This document shows, piece after piece, positions 52,875-62,119 of a DNA stretch of 64,000 nucleotides. The stretch is from Rhizobium favelukesii (lineage in GTDB: Bacteria > Pseudomonadota > Alphaproteobacteria > Rhizobiales > Rhizobiaceae). Made by a program: the position numbers and the translations under genes. The stretch spans positions 1,054,001-1,118,000 of the forward strand of contig NZ_HG916855.1 in the NCBI RefSeq assembly GCF_000577275.2. The letters are read 5' to 3'. The notes beneath the pieces were generated by a model. That model saw nothing but the letters and a program-made list of their open reading frames with translations. It was not told where the DNA came from and searched no databases. The first letter of the stretch is position 1; each line of letters starts with the position of its first letter.

Positions 52875-54539
52875 ATGATGTTTAACAACCCGCGGCCCCT
52901 GGATCCTACAGCTCGGCTCTTGCGGCTCAACGAGGTTCAACCCGAGGGTCCCGAAGATGGCCCAATCGCCCTGCTTCGCGCCCTCATTGCCCTTGGCTAT
53001 CGCTACAAGATACCCCTGCTGGCCTGTACGCTTGCCGGCTTGTTGTTGGCGGGTCTTTATGCGCGCTCGCTGCCGCCGACATACAATGCCACGGCAACCT
53101 TCCTGCTTGAGCCGCGCCAATCGGCAGCTTCCGGCCAGGAGTGGGGGGCGCAGCAGAGCTTGGATATCACGCGTGCGGACAGCGAGTTGCAAACCATCAA
53201 ATCAGAGCGGCTGCTTTCAGCGGTGTTCGAAAGCCTCAACTTGAAGGACACGCCGGAACTTGGACCGCGCCCGCCCGGCCCATTCGACCCGATTATGTCG
53301 TTTGTTCGGACGCTATTTCGCCCCGCCGATGGACTGGAGACGGGCAAGGTGTCGCGAGGGTCGGGCGAAGCCGCAGATCTTGCAAACGATGCCGAACGCG
53401 CCGCCTTCATAAATTTCGCACAACGCCTCGATGTGCGGCGCGTTGGCCAATCCTTCGTCATTGAAATCGGTTACTCTGCCGCAGACCCGACTCTGCCGGC
53501 GCGTGTCGCCAATGGCGTGGTGTCAGGCTACTTGTTTCAGGCCGTGTCCTTCAAGGAGCAAACGGCGCGGGCGGGGACGGATGCACTGCAGGGGCGTCTG
53601 GATGCCCTTGCCTTGCAGGTCGACGCAGCTCGGGAGGGTATGCACGCAGGAGCCCTGCCAGCGATCCCCATACCAGACGCGGACGCCCGAGTGATTGGTG
53701 CAGCCCTTCCACCGTTAAGCCCTTCAGGTCCGCGCAAATCCCTGATTCTAGCGCTTGGCGGCGTACTGGGACTGTTCGGCGGCCTGGGTCTCATCGCGGT
53801 CAATCTCGCGCTTGACCGGAGGGTGCGCGATGCCAAAGATCTCTCGCGTGATACAGGCACACTTTGCCTCGGTTCGGTGCCGGATGTTCCAGGCGCCAAT
53901 GCGATACCATGGCGCGTCGACACCCCGCGGCAACAACGCTTTGTTGCAGCGATTCACGACCTTCGCACCTCGATCGAGATTGCCTGTACAAGCCTTCGCA
54001 ACGATCGAAGCATTGCGGTCGCGGTTGTGTCTTGGACGCCGGGAACCGGTGTAAGCACACTTTCCACCGCTCTTGCCCAGTTGATGAGCCGCAGTGGCCG
54101 GAGCGTCACGCTCTTCCAGGCGGCGGCAACGCGCGACGTTCCAGTCGCACTGGACGGTTCAGTCCCGCCAACGACATCGCTGGCCGGTGCGGCATTCGCC
54201 AATATCTTGTTCAGTCAGCTTTCCTTCGATCAAGTCGGTGGGGTTTCGGTGCTGCCGATCCACTCGAAGGACACCAACGCAAACCTTTTTGCCGATTTCC
54301 GTGATGCGAGAGTTCAGCAAATCATCGATGCTGCGCGCCAAAGGGGCGACGTGGTCCTCGATCTACCACCCCTTGAGGGTTCAATGGATGCTCTGGCTCT
54401 GGCAAGCTTTGCTGACGCCGTGATTGTCTTGGCGTTGGCCGGCGAGACGACGATCGATGAAATAGGAGACTGCATTCGGCTCCTGCGCCGGGCAGGCGCC
54501 AACGTGGTGGGGACAGTCATCAACAAGGCGCGTTCATGA
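52875..54539 (+). CDS. ExoP/Wzc-like polysaccharide co-polymerase with degenerate ATPase
   Basis: The 554-residue protein has two membrane helices (about 46-63 and 288-310) that bracket a periplasmic Wzz domain starting TYNATATFLLEPRQ. A cytoplasmic BY-kinase-like domain (about 360-550) follows. The P-loop reads SWTPGTGVST (residues 386-395), where the invariant Lys of GEGKST is Val393. Walker B is VVLDLPP instead of V-I-I-D-x-PP. There is no Tyr-rich tail. The periplasmic coiled coil is also short for the family. It should set chain length and connect to the ExoF-like channel but probably cannot autophosphorylate. The start (52875/52878 ATG pair) lies five bases after the GT4-GT2 stop, and it overlaps the next gene by ATGA. 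Confidence 0.85.
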   Translation: MMFNNPRPLDPTARLLRLNEVQPEGPEDGPIALLRALIALGYRYKIPLLACTLAGLLLAGLYARSLPPTYNATATFLLEPRQSAASGQEWGAQQSLDITRADSELQTIKSERLLSAVFESLNLKDTPELGPRPPGPFDPIMSFVRTLFRPADGLETGKVSRGSGEAADLANDAERAAFINFAQRLDVRRVGQSFVIEIGYSAADPTLPARVANGVVSGYLFQAVSFKEQTARAGTDALQGRLDALALQVDAAREGMHAGALPAIPIPDADARVIGAALPPLSPSGPRKSLILALGGVLGLFGGLGLIAVNLALDRRVRDAKDLSRDTGTLCLGSVPDVPGANAIPWRVDTPRQQRFVAAIHDLRTSIEIACTSLRNDRSIAVAVVSWTPGTGVSTLSTALAQLMSRSGRSVTLFQAAATRDVPVALDGSVPPTTSLAGAAFANILFSQLSFDQVGGVSVLPIHSKDTNANLFADFRDARVQQIIDAARQRGDVVLDLPPLEGSMDALALASFADAVIVLALAGETTIDEIGDCIRLLRRAGANVVGTVINKARS

Positions 54540-55570
54540 CCGAGCCTTTCATTACGGACGTAGCCGTGGCGGTGCCGCGGCTTGCCGTGATCATCACCTG
54601 CTGGAACTACGCAGAATACGTGTCGCTCGCAATCAGGAGCGTCCTTGATCAGAGGTGTAACGACTGTGAATTGATCGTTGTCGACGACGGATCGACCGAC
54701 ACCTCCTGGAGTGTGATTCAAAAACACGATGTGCGCGCATACAGGATCGAAAACAGTGGTCAACGGGCGGCCTGTCTTTATGGTCTGAGCAAGACGCGGG
54801 CACCGTTTGTCCTTTTTCTTGACGCCGACGACGAGTTGCAGCCTGGTTCTCTGGCCATCATCCTTGAAAAACTCGACGATCGGGTCGCAAAGCTGCAATT
54901 TCCCCTGGTGCGCATCGATCGCAATGGCGCAGTCATTGGACAGCCGGTTCCCAAATTGGCCGCCTTTCGCGACCGCCACGTACTCGCTTCACGCGTTTTG
55001 AAAACAGGGACCTACGCTTCCCCGCCAACATCGGGAAATGTCTTTCGCCGCGACGCCTGCCGTTTCCTTAACGAGGCCGACTATGACAACGCCGTTGATG
55101 GCGTCATTCTCTTTGTCGTGCCTTTCCTTGGCGACGTTGTCAGCCTGTCGGAAGCACTCGGCCGTTACAGGGTTCACGACCGAAACGATTCGGGCCTCGG
55201 CCGCCCCCTTGACGCGAAATTGCTGCGGCGCGAGCTGACGCGTTTTATGGCCCGAATGGATCACCTGCGACGAATTCTGGAGCCTATGGCGCAGGCGGAA
55301 AATCTTGCCCGGGCCGAAGACACGCATTTCTATCTCGAGCGATCGTTCTATTTGGCTGTCGCAGAGGGCCGATCCGTTCCGATCGGAAACCTGGTTCGCC
55401 TGCTCCTCCGTGTCTGGGAAAACGACGGATCCATCAAAACCAGGGCCGCGCTTGTCGCCTTCTTGGTTCTGACGGCGATCCTGCCCGTTCGGCGCGCCCA
55501 GCAGGGGCTTTCGTACCGGCTGAATACCAACCAGCGTTCGATGACCGGCCTCATACGCTCGCTGCTTTGA
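54536..55570 (+). CDS. Glycosyltransferase family 2
   Basis: The 344-residue GT2 enzyme has RLAVIITCWNYAEYVSLAIR, CELIVVDDGSTDTSW, VLFLDADDELQPGSL (DxD) and the acceptor-domain GRYRVHDRND. There is no N-terminal helix, and a hydrophobic stretch near 300-315 may touch the membrane. The ATG overlaps the stop of the co-polymerase gene by four bases, so it is in one operon with the ExoY-like, GT4-GT2 and ExoP-like genes (49946-55570). It is the last gene; the convergent Wzx-like gene ends 12 bases further. Confidence 0.9.
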   Translation: MTEPFITDVAVAVPRLAVIITCWNYAEYVSLAIRSVLDQRCNDCELIVVDDGSTDTSWSVIQKHDVRAYRIENSGQRAACLYGLSKTRAPFVLFLDADDELQPGSLAIILEKLDDRVAKLQFPLVRIDRNGAVIGQPVPKLAAFRDRHVLASRVLKTGTYASPPTSGNVFRRDACRFLNEADYDNAVDGVILFVVPFLGDVVSLSEALGRYRVHDRNDSGLGRPLDAKLLRRELTRFMARMDHLRRILEPMAQAENLARAEDTHFYLERSFYLAVAEGRSVPIGNLVRLLLRVWENDGSIKTRAALVAFLVLTAILPVRRAQQGLSYRLNTNQRSMTGLIRSLL

Positions 55571-55582
55571 GGTTGCGCGATC

Positions 55583-57022
55583 TCAGCTCCTGTCGACGAG
55601 CTCAAGGTGCCCGCGTCCGGCAATCAATCTGATGCCGAGAAGGAGCAATGTTCCGGTGTAGGCAGCCGCGCCCATCGTCGCCACGAACGCCAGTTCTACC
55701 ACGGGATGTAACTGCTGTGCGGCGAGGCCCTCGCGAAGAAACAGCACCGAGATCGCCATCACGGCTGATGCAAATGCGACTTTCCAAAGGTTGCCCAATT
55801 GCTCCCCGATGCCAAGGGCAAGAAGGCTTCGCGTCTCGCCCAGATAGAACGCGAACATCAACGACGACAGTACGATCCTGGCAACGCTCACACCCATTAT
55901 CGAGTCGAGGTAAAATCCGAGCGGAAGCAGCATCAGCCTGATGCCAAGGTCGACCGCGTTGAGGCGGAAGATGATGACTGGTCGGTCGAGCGCGAGACTT
56001 ACGGAATAGAGCGTCTGGAAATAGGGTATCGGCACAACCGAAAGGGCAAGCAGGCTCAGGATTGGAGCCGCCTCGCTCCATTTTTGCCCGAGCAAAAGCA
56101 CGGTCGCGAGGTCGGCAGTCAAGGACATGCCGATGCAGACCGGTACAGAGATCAGCATGGCAAACCGAGCAGCCTTGAGAAAGGCGAACTTGGTTCGTAC
56201 GCGGTCATGACTGATCTGCGAAAAGGCTGCCATCACTGGCTGCAAGGCCGGCCCTATGATGCTTTGCGTTGGAATAACGGATACGTCGCTGGCAACGGCG
56301 TAGCGTCCGAGCGTTGAGCGGTCTGCAAGCGATCCGATCAAAAACCGATCAAATTGCCAGTTGAGTGCCGAGATCAGCTGCGCGGAGCTGAACCAGCCGA
56401 TAAAGCCGGCAAAGTCCGTCAACCGGGATAAAGACAGGGCAGGTCGATAGGGGGCGAGCACGTAGGAGACGATGCTGGACGCGGCCGAAGCGATCACGAA
56501 ATTGGCAACGATCGCCCAATAAGCACCGCCCGAAAGGACAATGAGCGTGGCGATGATGCTCGCGATTAGCTTGCCGGAAAACTCCAGGATGAACGTCTGC
56601 CGGAAGCCGAGTTCGCGCGCGAATTGAACCATTGCGGGGCTCACAAGCCCTCTGGAGATCGGACCAAGCGCAAGAACGGCAACGAGTGGCAGGAGCATCG
56701 CCTCGTGATTAAAGAATGCAAACGGCCAGGCGGCTGCGAGAACGATGACAGCAATGAGAGCGCTTCTGATCAGTCCGACGGTAAACGCAGTATCCAGATG
56801 GCTCTTGTCGATAGCGGGCAGCCGTACAAGCGCCTGTGTTACCGGAATTTCCAGCACCGTATTGACGATGACGACGAGAGAGGTTGCAAGCGCCGCCAGG
56901 CCGAAATCCGCCGGTGAGAGTATTCTCGCGAGAACGAGCAGCGTGAAGAAGTCGATGATGCGCCCAACAAAGCGCGAGAAGACAAGCCACCCGGCTCCTT
57001 GTATAGCCTTAAATGCCAGCAT
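55583..57022 (-). CDS. Wzx-like polysaccharide flippase (PST family)
   Basis: The 479-residue protein has about 12-14 hydrophobic helices and the PST-family start MLAFKAIQGAGWLVFSRFVG followed by LARILSPADFGLAALATSL. Conserved positions include FSSAQLISALNWQFDRFLIG and VPIPYFQTLYSVSLALDRPV. It should flip the lipid-linked repeat across the inner membrane before the ExoQ-like polymerase acts. The ATG at 57022 has GGAG six bases upstream; a GTG 15 bases earlier is in frame. It lies 133 bases downstream of the HAD-type gene on the same strand. Confidence 0.88.
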   Translation of the reverse strand: MLAFKAIQGAGWLVFSRFVGRIIDFFTLLVLARILSPADFGLAALATSLVVIVNTVLEIPVTQALVRLPAIDKSHLDTAFTVGLIRSALIAVIVLAAAWPFAFFNHEAMLLPLVAVLALGPISRGLVSPAMVQFARELGFRQTFILEFSGKLIASIIATLIVLSGGAYWAIVANFVIASAASSIVSYVLAPYRPALSLSRLTDFAGFIGWFSSAQLISALNWQFDRFLIGSLADRSTLGRYAVASDVSVIPTQSIIGPALQPVMAAFSQISHDRVRTKFAFLKAARFAMLISVPVCIGMSLTADLATVLLLGQKWSEAAPILSLLALSVVPIPYFQTLYSVSLALDRPVIIFRLNAVDLGIRLMLLPLGFYLDSIMGVSVARIVLSSLMFAFYLGETRSLLALGIGEQLGNLWKVAFASAVMAISVLFLREGLAAQQLHPVVELAFVATMGAAAYTGTLLLLGIRLIAGRGHLELVDRS

Positions 57023-57155
57023 TACACACTCCAACACCTCGGCCCTGATGCGGCGAGCAGGCAGCTCCGCGTCAAAGCCCGACTGACCTCCCTTATGACG
57101 TCTGTCTTGCCTTGAAAGCGGGGTACGATGAGCCAGAACCGCTCCTCAACGGTGC

Positions 57156-59210
57156 TCATCGATAAAGATGTGCCGACACTCCTCGTAGGATATGCGCCAG
57201 TTCCAGCGCAGCAAGCAGGGCCGACTTCATGCGAGGAAAGTCGCGCGCAATGGCGCCTTCCCGCCAAAGCTGCGACTTCGTCGATTTCAGCCGCTTCGCA
57301 AGGCCTGTCCGATCCGTCTGCGCCAACACGTGAACGCTTTCGCCTCGGCCGAAATCGATCGAGCGCGGTCCAACACCGAGAGCCACCATGTCAAAGGAAC
57401 TGGGGTTGGTGATTGCGCGCTTCAGCCGCAGCCACGCGACGTCGGCTTGCCGCATCACCTCAGCGCCGCTCTCGACATGGTCGATATAATCCAAAACACC
57501 TGAAAGCAGCGGGTTGCCTGCCGCGGCATCGATGACATCGTGAGCGATCGCACCGGCGTTGCCAGATACTGTGCCATCTTCGCGCTCCGTCAGGTGGCGC
57601 ACCGAAGGGATCGCCGGCTCGAAGAGGCTCTCTATGATGTGCCAGTAGCGCAGGACAACCGTCTCGATCTTAAGCGGATTATAGAGGTTCGCCTCAACCA
57701 CCAGTCCGGTCACATCAGGAAAATGGTCCTCGCTTAACCCCTTGTAATTGCAGCGGGCAAACTGAACGGTTTCGAAATGCCGCTCTGGAAGCCCCGCGGC
57801 CAGCAGCCGCTGGGTACTGCCATAGAGTCCGGTGTCGCAAAGGATGATACGTGTCGCGGGGCCGCAGCTGATGTCGAGATGACGTTTGAAGAGCTGGTTT
57901 TGTCGCGCAACGTCCTCAAGCACCGGCAGGCCGGAAGGGCTATTCAACATCTCGAAGAAGTGCGCCGGTGCAAACGTCGCGTCCCAACTGGGCGGCAATT
58001 CGTATGTGGCGCCGCCCAATGCATGCGCCACCTGCGCAAAGCTGCTTTTTGCAAATTCCCGGCCAAGCTCGTCGAGAACGGCGCAGTTGCGCGTCTCCAG
58101 CGCTGTGCGTGCCGCAACCAGTCTCGAAACGAGGATGTTTTCGCGCCGGATGTCGAGAGGAAGCTGCAACCTTGCAAGGAGTGCTTCAAATGCTTGGCGA
58201 ATGCCAATGCCCCCTCGGGCGCAGAAGGCCAGCGCGCAGTCCCCCTGCGCCTGGGCCTGCGTTGCGTAAAGCCAGATATGGAGGCAAAATTGCGCGACGA
58301 TCGGTCCAAAAACCTCACGACCGAATGAATTCCTGTCACTCACGGCACGAAATGCCGGACCAGAAAGCGCAAGGTGACGGCGAAAGCCTCTGATTGCCTC
58401 GCTACGCGCGCCATCGGCGCGCGCGGCGTAGCGCCGGATAAGGCCCTTGGGCATATGAACGGTATGGATACCCATCGTTTGAGGCACCGCGTGATCGGCA
58501 ATATGGTCGTCCCCGATGTGCAGCATTCCCGAGGGGGAAATGTTCTCGGCGGCAAGGACGGCAGAAAACAGTCGCCCGGAGCGCTTGCTCGCTCCAACCT
58601 CAGCGCTCGAATAGACCTTATCGATGAGACCAGGGCCATGAAAGTGGGCGATCAATTCGCAGAGCTGGTCGGCGGGAAGGCCGGTGTCAGAGACGGCGAT
58701 GACTCTAATGCCCGCCTGGCGCTGTTGTCGCAACGCCATCGCCAGCGGGCCGTTGGCCGAAAGCGACCCCTTCTCGATGTCTATCTCAAGGCCGATGCGT
58801 GCGTGCAACAGCTCTGGCGGCAGGCCGAGGATTGCCAGCTGCCGCGCGATAATGTCCGACAGGCGAACTTCTCCCGCACCGCCTCCGACGTTCAACGCCC
58901 GATATGCAAACTTCTCGGCGAGCAACCTCACCCGAAACAGTTCCTCGGCGCTGGCATGGTATCCTCGTTGCTTCAACAGGCGTGCGAAGCGTCGCTCTCC
59001 CTCCATCACACGCGAACGCTGTGATTTCGGTTGACGCAGCAGCAACGTGTCGAACACGTCGGTGGAAATCAGGCCAATCCCGTTCAACGGGCTGCAAAGA
59101 AGATCGAGGTTTTGCCGTAACACTGCATACCCTTTGCCATCGATCAATCTGGTCCCGTCTGCAAGCGCAGGCACATACAGCGTGGTGCTCGTAAGGACAA
59201 AATGCTGCAC
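57156..59210 (-). CDS. HAD-superfamily protein with large C-terminal domain
   Basis: The 684-residue protein has an N-terminal HAD fold (about 40-270): GLISTDVFDTLLLR (nucleophile Asp), VIAVSDTGLPADQL, and LHIGDDHIADHAVP with the metal-binding Asp pair. After residue about 300 a second, larger domain follows: FCLHIWLYATQAQAQGDCAL, ARGGIGIRQAFEAL and RIILCDTGLYGSTQRLLAAG. I do not recognise this half, but HAD proteins of this overall length (COG5610-like) occur in bacterial surface-polysaccharide loci. It might be a phosphatase on a sugar-phosphate or lipid-sugar. The GTG start at 59210 reads into the minus-strand pair with the flippase gene. It is divergent from the mutase-like gene, with site d between. 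Confidence 0.75.
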   Translation of the reverse strand: MQHFVLTSTTLYVPALADGTRLIDGKGYAVLRQNLDLLCSPLNGIGLISTDVFDTLLLRQPKSQRSRVMEGERRFARLLKQRGYHASAEELFRVRLLAEKFAYRALNVGGGAGEVRLSDIIARQLAILGLPPELLHARIGLEIDIEKGSLSANGPLAMALRQQRQAGIRVIAVSDTGLPADQLCELIAHFHGPGLIDKVYSSAEVGASKRSGRLFSAVLAAENISPSGMLHIGDDHIADHAVPQTMGIHTVHMPKGLIRRYAARADGARSEAIRGFRRHLALSGPAFRAVSDRNSFGREVFGPIVAQFCLHIWLYATQAQAQGDCALAFCARGGIGIRQAFEALLARLQLPLDIRRENILVSRLVAARTALETRNCAVLDELGREFAKSSFAQVAHALGGATYELPPSWDATFAPAHFFEMLNSPSGLPVLEDVARQNQLFKRHLDISCGPATRIILCDTGLYGSTQRLLAAGLPERHFETVQFARCNYKGLSEDHFPDVTGLVVEANLYNPLKIETVVLRYWHIIESLFEPAIPSVRHLTEREDGTVSGNAGAIAHDVIDAAAGNPLLSGVLDYIDHVESGAEVMRQADVAWLRLKRAITNPSSFDMVALGVGPRSIDFGRGESVHVLAQTDRTGLAKRLKSTKSQLWREGAIARDFPRMKSALLAALELAHILRGVSAHLYR

Positions 59211-59382
59211 CCGCGAGTGAGGGGCCGAAGGTATGTAACAACATCGATTGATTTATAGCAAGACGAAAAGATCATTGTTCTTGAAAAGTATGACTATCGT
59301 CCTGAAAATATTCGAAAGTTAGAATAAATTACAGATTTGTTGCTTTGCGTCATCGACTCGCGCGAAAATAGATATTAATGTC

Positions 59383-59391
59383 GCATTGCAG
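59383..59391. promoter_or_regulatory. TGCA-N-TGCA palindrome variant (site d)
   Basis: CGCATTGCA is one mismatch from the palindrome, in context ATGTCGCATTGCAGCAAAG, 26 bases before the mutase-like start and just after AT-rich TATTAAT. It lies between divergent genes. Confidence 0.5.
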
Positions 59392-59417
59392 CAAAGAGGG
59401 CATATGGAGCGAAATCG

Positions 59418-60761
59418 ATGGATGACGCGAGCCATCAGGCGACGCAGCTGTCCGCAGTCCAGCATTTCGATGTGATCGTTCTCGGCGCGGGGATCTCCGG
59501 GCTCGTTGCAGCGTCCATTCTTGCAAGCGGGGGCGAGCGGGTGGTCGTCGTCGATGACTATGGCACTCCGGGCGGCAACCACATGGATTGGACATCCCCA
59601 GAGGGATATACTTTCGACGTTGGAAGCCTCATTTTCCAAGACGACTCACCGTTACTTCGGCATTTCCCCGAACTCCTGCCTCATTACGTGCCGATTGATC
59701 CCAGCTGGGGGCGTCTCAATCCCCAGGGCAAGATAACCACCTATCCCATCTCCATCCGTGACGACATTCTGGCAGCGGGTCCGGCAGGGCTGGTTAGGAT
59801 CTTTGCGTCGGTACTCTTCGCCCGGGTCTTCTTGCGGCGCATGAGCAACGCGCGAGATTTTGCGCGTTACTGGATCGGCGGCCACCTGCTTCACCGATCC
59901 GGCCTGGAGACCTATATGAAACGCTTCTATGGCCTTGCCGCCGAAGACATCGATCTCGATCTGGCCAGGAAGCGGATGCTATGGATAAGCGAATATGCAT
60001 CAGTCATCAATTTGACGAGGCGCGCCTTCAAAAGGAGGCGTGCAGCGGGCCCGAAAAATCGGCAGATGGCCCGGCCAAAAGAAGGGTTTGCCACCCTTTA
60101 CGAGCCGGCCGCCCGTCGTCTCGAGCGTGATGGCGTCGTCTTCCGGCTGGCGGCGGGAATGCGTGGCATAGAAAAGGTGCCGAGCGGTTTTGAGCTCTCA
60201 CTGGCGGGCGGCGCAGTGTCCGCTCAGCGCATTGTCTCTACCGTGCCGATTGCCATTGCCGAAAGGCTTTGCGGGATGGCGTCGCTGCCAGTGCTCAAGA
60301 CCATCACCCTCATTTCCCTCTACTTTAGCTTCTCGGGCGAGCGTGGATTCACCCAGTCGATCATCTACAACTTTTCGCACGCCGGGGCATGGAAGCGACT
60401 GACGGTCTATTCGGATTTCTACGGCCGGGTGAACGGGCGGGAGTATTTTGCCGTCGAGGTGATTGCCGGTCACGTCGGGACGATTGACGAGGCCGAGGCC
60501 GATTTTCGGCAACACGCATGTGGCAACGGCATGTTTGCCGGCGACCTCAAGCTCGAGGGTAGTCAAGTGCTTGAGAATGCATATCCGATCTACAGCAAAG
60601 GGGCCGCCCAGAACGCCGCGAACGCGATTGCCAAGCTCCGTATGTTCGGGATCGAGTCCATCGGGCGCCAGGGCGGGTTCAACTACCAGCCGACCGCCAG
60701 GGTGTCGACGATGGAGGTGGAGGCCGCAATCGGGGTGAGTGGCGGCAACCGCGGCAATTGA
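59418..60761 (+). CDS. FAD-dependent NAD(P)-binding protein, UDP-galactopyranose mutase-like
   Basis: The 447-residue flavoprotein starts after 16 residues with the dinucleotide fold FDVIVLGAGISGLVAASILA and the acidic end VVVVDDYGTPGGNHMD. It continues with GYTFDVGSLIFQDDSPLLR, an active-site-like block common to UDP-galactopyranose mutases and protoporphyrinogen-oxidase-type amine oxidases. KEGFATLYEPAARRLERDG and IVSTVPIAIAERL follow. Making a galactofuranose donor is a natural idea, but the Glf-specific Arg/Tyr positions were not checked. The ATG at 59418 follows AGAGGGC. It is the first gene of a plus-strand group leading to a GT4. Confidence 0.8.
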   Translation: MDDASHQATQLSAVQHFDVIVLGAGISGLVAASILASGGERVVVVDDYGTPGGNHMDWTSPEGYTFDVGSLIFQDDSPLLRHFPELLPHYVPIDPSWGRLNPQGKITTYPISIRDDILAAGPAGLVRIFASVLFARVFLRRMSNARDFARYWIGGHLLHRSGLETYMKRFYGLAAEDIDLDLARKRMLWISEYASVINLTRRAFKRRRAAGPKNRQMARPKEGFATLYEPAARRLERDGVVFRLAAGMRGIEKVPSGFELSLAGGAVSAQRIVSTVPIAIAERLCGMASLPVLKTITLISLYFSFSGERGFTQSIIYNFSHAGAWKRLTVYSDFYGRVNGREYFAVEVIAGHVGTIDEAEADFRQHACGNGMFAGDLKLEGSQVLENAYPIYSKGAAQNAANAIAKLRMFGIESIGRQGGFNYQPTARVSTMEVEAAIGVSGGNRGN

Positions 60762-60834
60762 CAGGGACTGTCGACACCTAAAATGCAAGAAGAGGCGAGC
60801 TCGGCTTGCCGGAGCGCGAAGGACATGACGAACG

Positions 60835-61923
60835 ATGCGGATCCTGCATATCCTCAATCATACCCAGCGCCAGAACGGGCATGTTCATGCCGCAGTCGAT
60901 CTGGCCTGTGCTCAGGCCGCGCTCGGGAATGACGTTTGCATCGCAAGCGGAGGAGGGGACTTTGACCCACTCTTGCACAGCAAGGGCGTTTTGACCGTGC
61001 GCGTCGATCATAAGAGAAGTATCCCGAGCCTGGCCAAAGCCTTTTTTTGCCTGCGCGGTCACATTCGCGAATTTAAAGCCGAGGTTGTCCATGCGCATAT
61101 GATGACCAGCGCTGTCCTGGCATTCCCGATCTGCAAGATCGCGGGGATACCTCTCATCACAACCGTTCATAACGAATTCGAAAAGAGCGCGACGTTAATG
61201 GGATTGGGAACACGTGTGATTGCCGTGAGCGACGCTGTCGGGGCAGCAATGCAAAGGAGGGGTGTTTCCGCTTCGAAGTTGCACGTTGTCCTCAACGGCA
61301 CAATTGGTTCGAGCCGGCTGGAAGCGCGAATGGAGGAGCCGGCGGCGCTGCAGTCGCCAAGCATTCTTTTTGTCGGTGGGCTCCACCCTCGCAAGGGCCT
61401 GCCGGATTTGTTTCATGCGTTCGATATTGTCCACGAGAGCTTTCCAGCAGCGCGTCTCTATGTCGTCGGCGACGGTCCATTTCGAAAATCCTACGAGGAA
61501 ATGGTTTCGTCTCTCGCCTGCGCAGCCGCTGTCACCTTTGTTGGGTCCGCGAGGGACCCCTATCCGTATATGCTGGCGGCCGACATTTTCGTCCTGCCCT
61601 CGCATGCCGACCCAGCGCCCCTTGTCCTGTCGGAGGCACGCGAGGCAGGTTGCGCGATAATAGGCACGGAAGTGGATGGCATCCCGCAACTGCTGGAGCA
61701 CGGCAAGGCGGGAATTCTTGTGCCGCCGCACGATCCGTCATCGCTTGCAAATGCAATCTCTGACCTGTTGCGGGTGCCTGAACAGATCGCAATATGGAAG
61801 GTCAAGAGCCAACTGCGCATTGAGAACCTGACGATCGACCGTGTAGCCCGCGAGACGATGCAGGTATACTTAGCGGCGGCGGTTCCAAGGCGGGTGAAGA
61901 TGGCGGCTGCTGAAGGGAAGTAG
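60835..61923 (+). CDS. Glycosyltransferase family 4
   Basis: The 362-residue GT4 enzyme starts MRILHILNHTQRQNGHVHAA, with VVHAHMMTSAVLAFPICKIA and ITTVHNEFEKSATLMGLGTR in the acceptor domain. LFVGGLHPRKGLPDLFHAFD marks the hinge and FVLPSHADPAPLVLSEAREA the E-x7-E-type donor site. It is 73 bases downstream of the mutase-like flavoprotein gene. If that enzyme makes a furanose donor, this transferase may use it. Confidence 0.9.
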   Translation: MRILHILNHTQRQNGHVHAAVDLACAQAALGNDVCIASGGGDFDPLLHSKGVLTVRVDHKRSIPSLAKAFFCLRGHIREFKAEVVHAHMMTSAVLAFPICKIAGIPLITTVHNEFEKSATLMGLGTRVIAVSDAVGAAMQRRGVSASKLHVVLNGTIGSSRLEARMEEPAALQSPSILFVGGLHPRKGLPDLFHAFDIVHESFPAARLYVVGDGPFRKSYEEMVSSLACAAAVTFVGSARDPYPYMLAADIFVLPSHADPAPLVLSEAREAGCAIIGTEVDGIPQLLEHGKAGILVPPHDPSSLANAISDLLRVPEQIAIWKVKSQLRIENLTIDRVARETMQVYLAAAVPRRVKMAAAEGK

Positions 61924-62009
61924 ATTCCACTTGCCGCCGGCATGGCGTGCGGTGCGATAAATATTTTTCACAATATATCAGTAGATTGGTCGATAATTAG
62001 TCGATATGC

Positions 62010-62018
62010 TGCACTGCA
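62010..62018. promoter_or_regulatory. TGCA-N-TGCA palindrome (site e)
   Basis: TGCACTGCA is in context ATGCTGCACTGCAATGTAG. Its reverse complement (CATTGCAGTGCAGCAT) matches site b over CATTGCAGTGCA. It lies 42 bases before the ATG at 62061. Confidence 0.6.
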
Positions 62019-62119
62019 ATGTAGTTAGTTTTGTGAGATCGTTCCGAAATTAGAAACATAATGCCTTCTGTGGACTCCATTACTTCTATTCGCCGCGAAA
62101 TAACGAAACGACCGTGGAT

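Noticed and set aside
38829..62018. TraR box or NtrC site interpretation of the TGCA palindromes
   Set aside because: TraR boxes have four bases between TGCA half-sites and NtrC sites have TGCACY-N5-GGTGCA; these sites have one base between half-sites.
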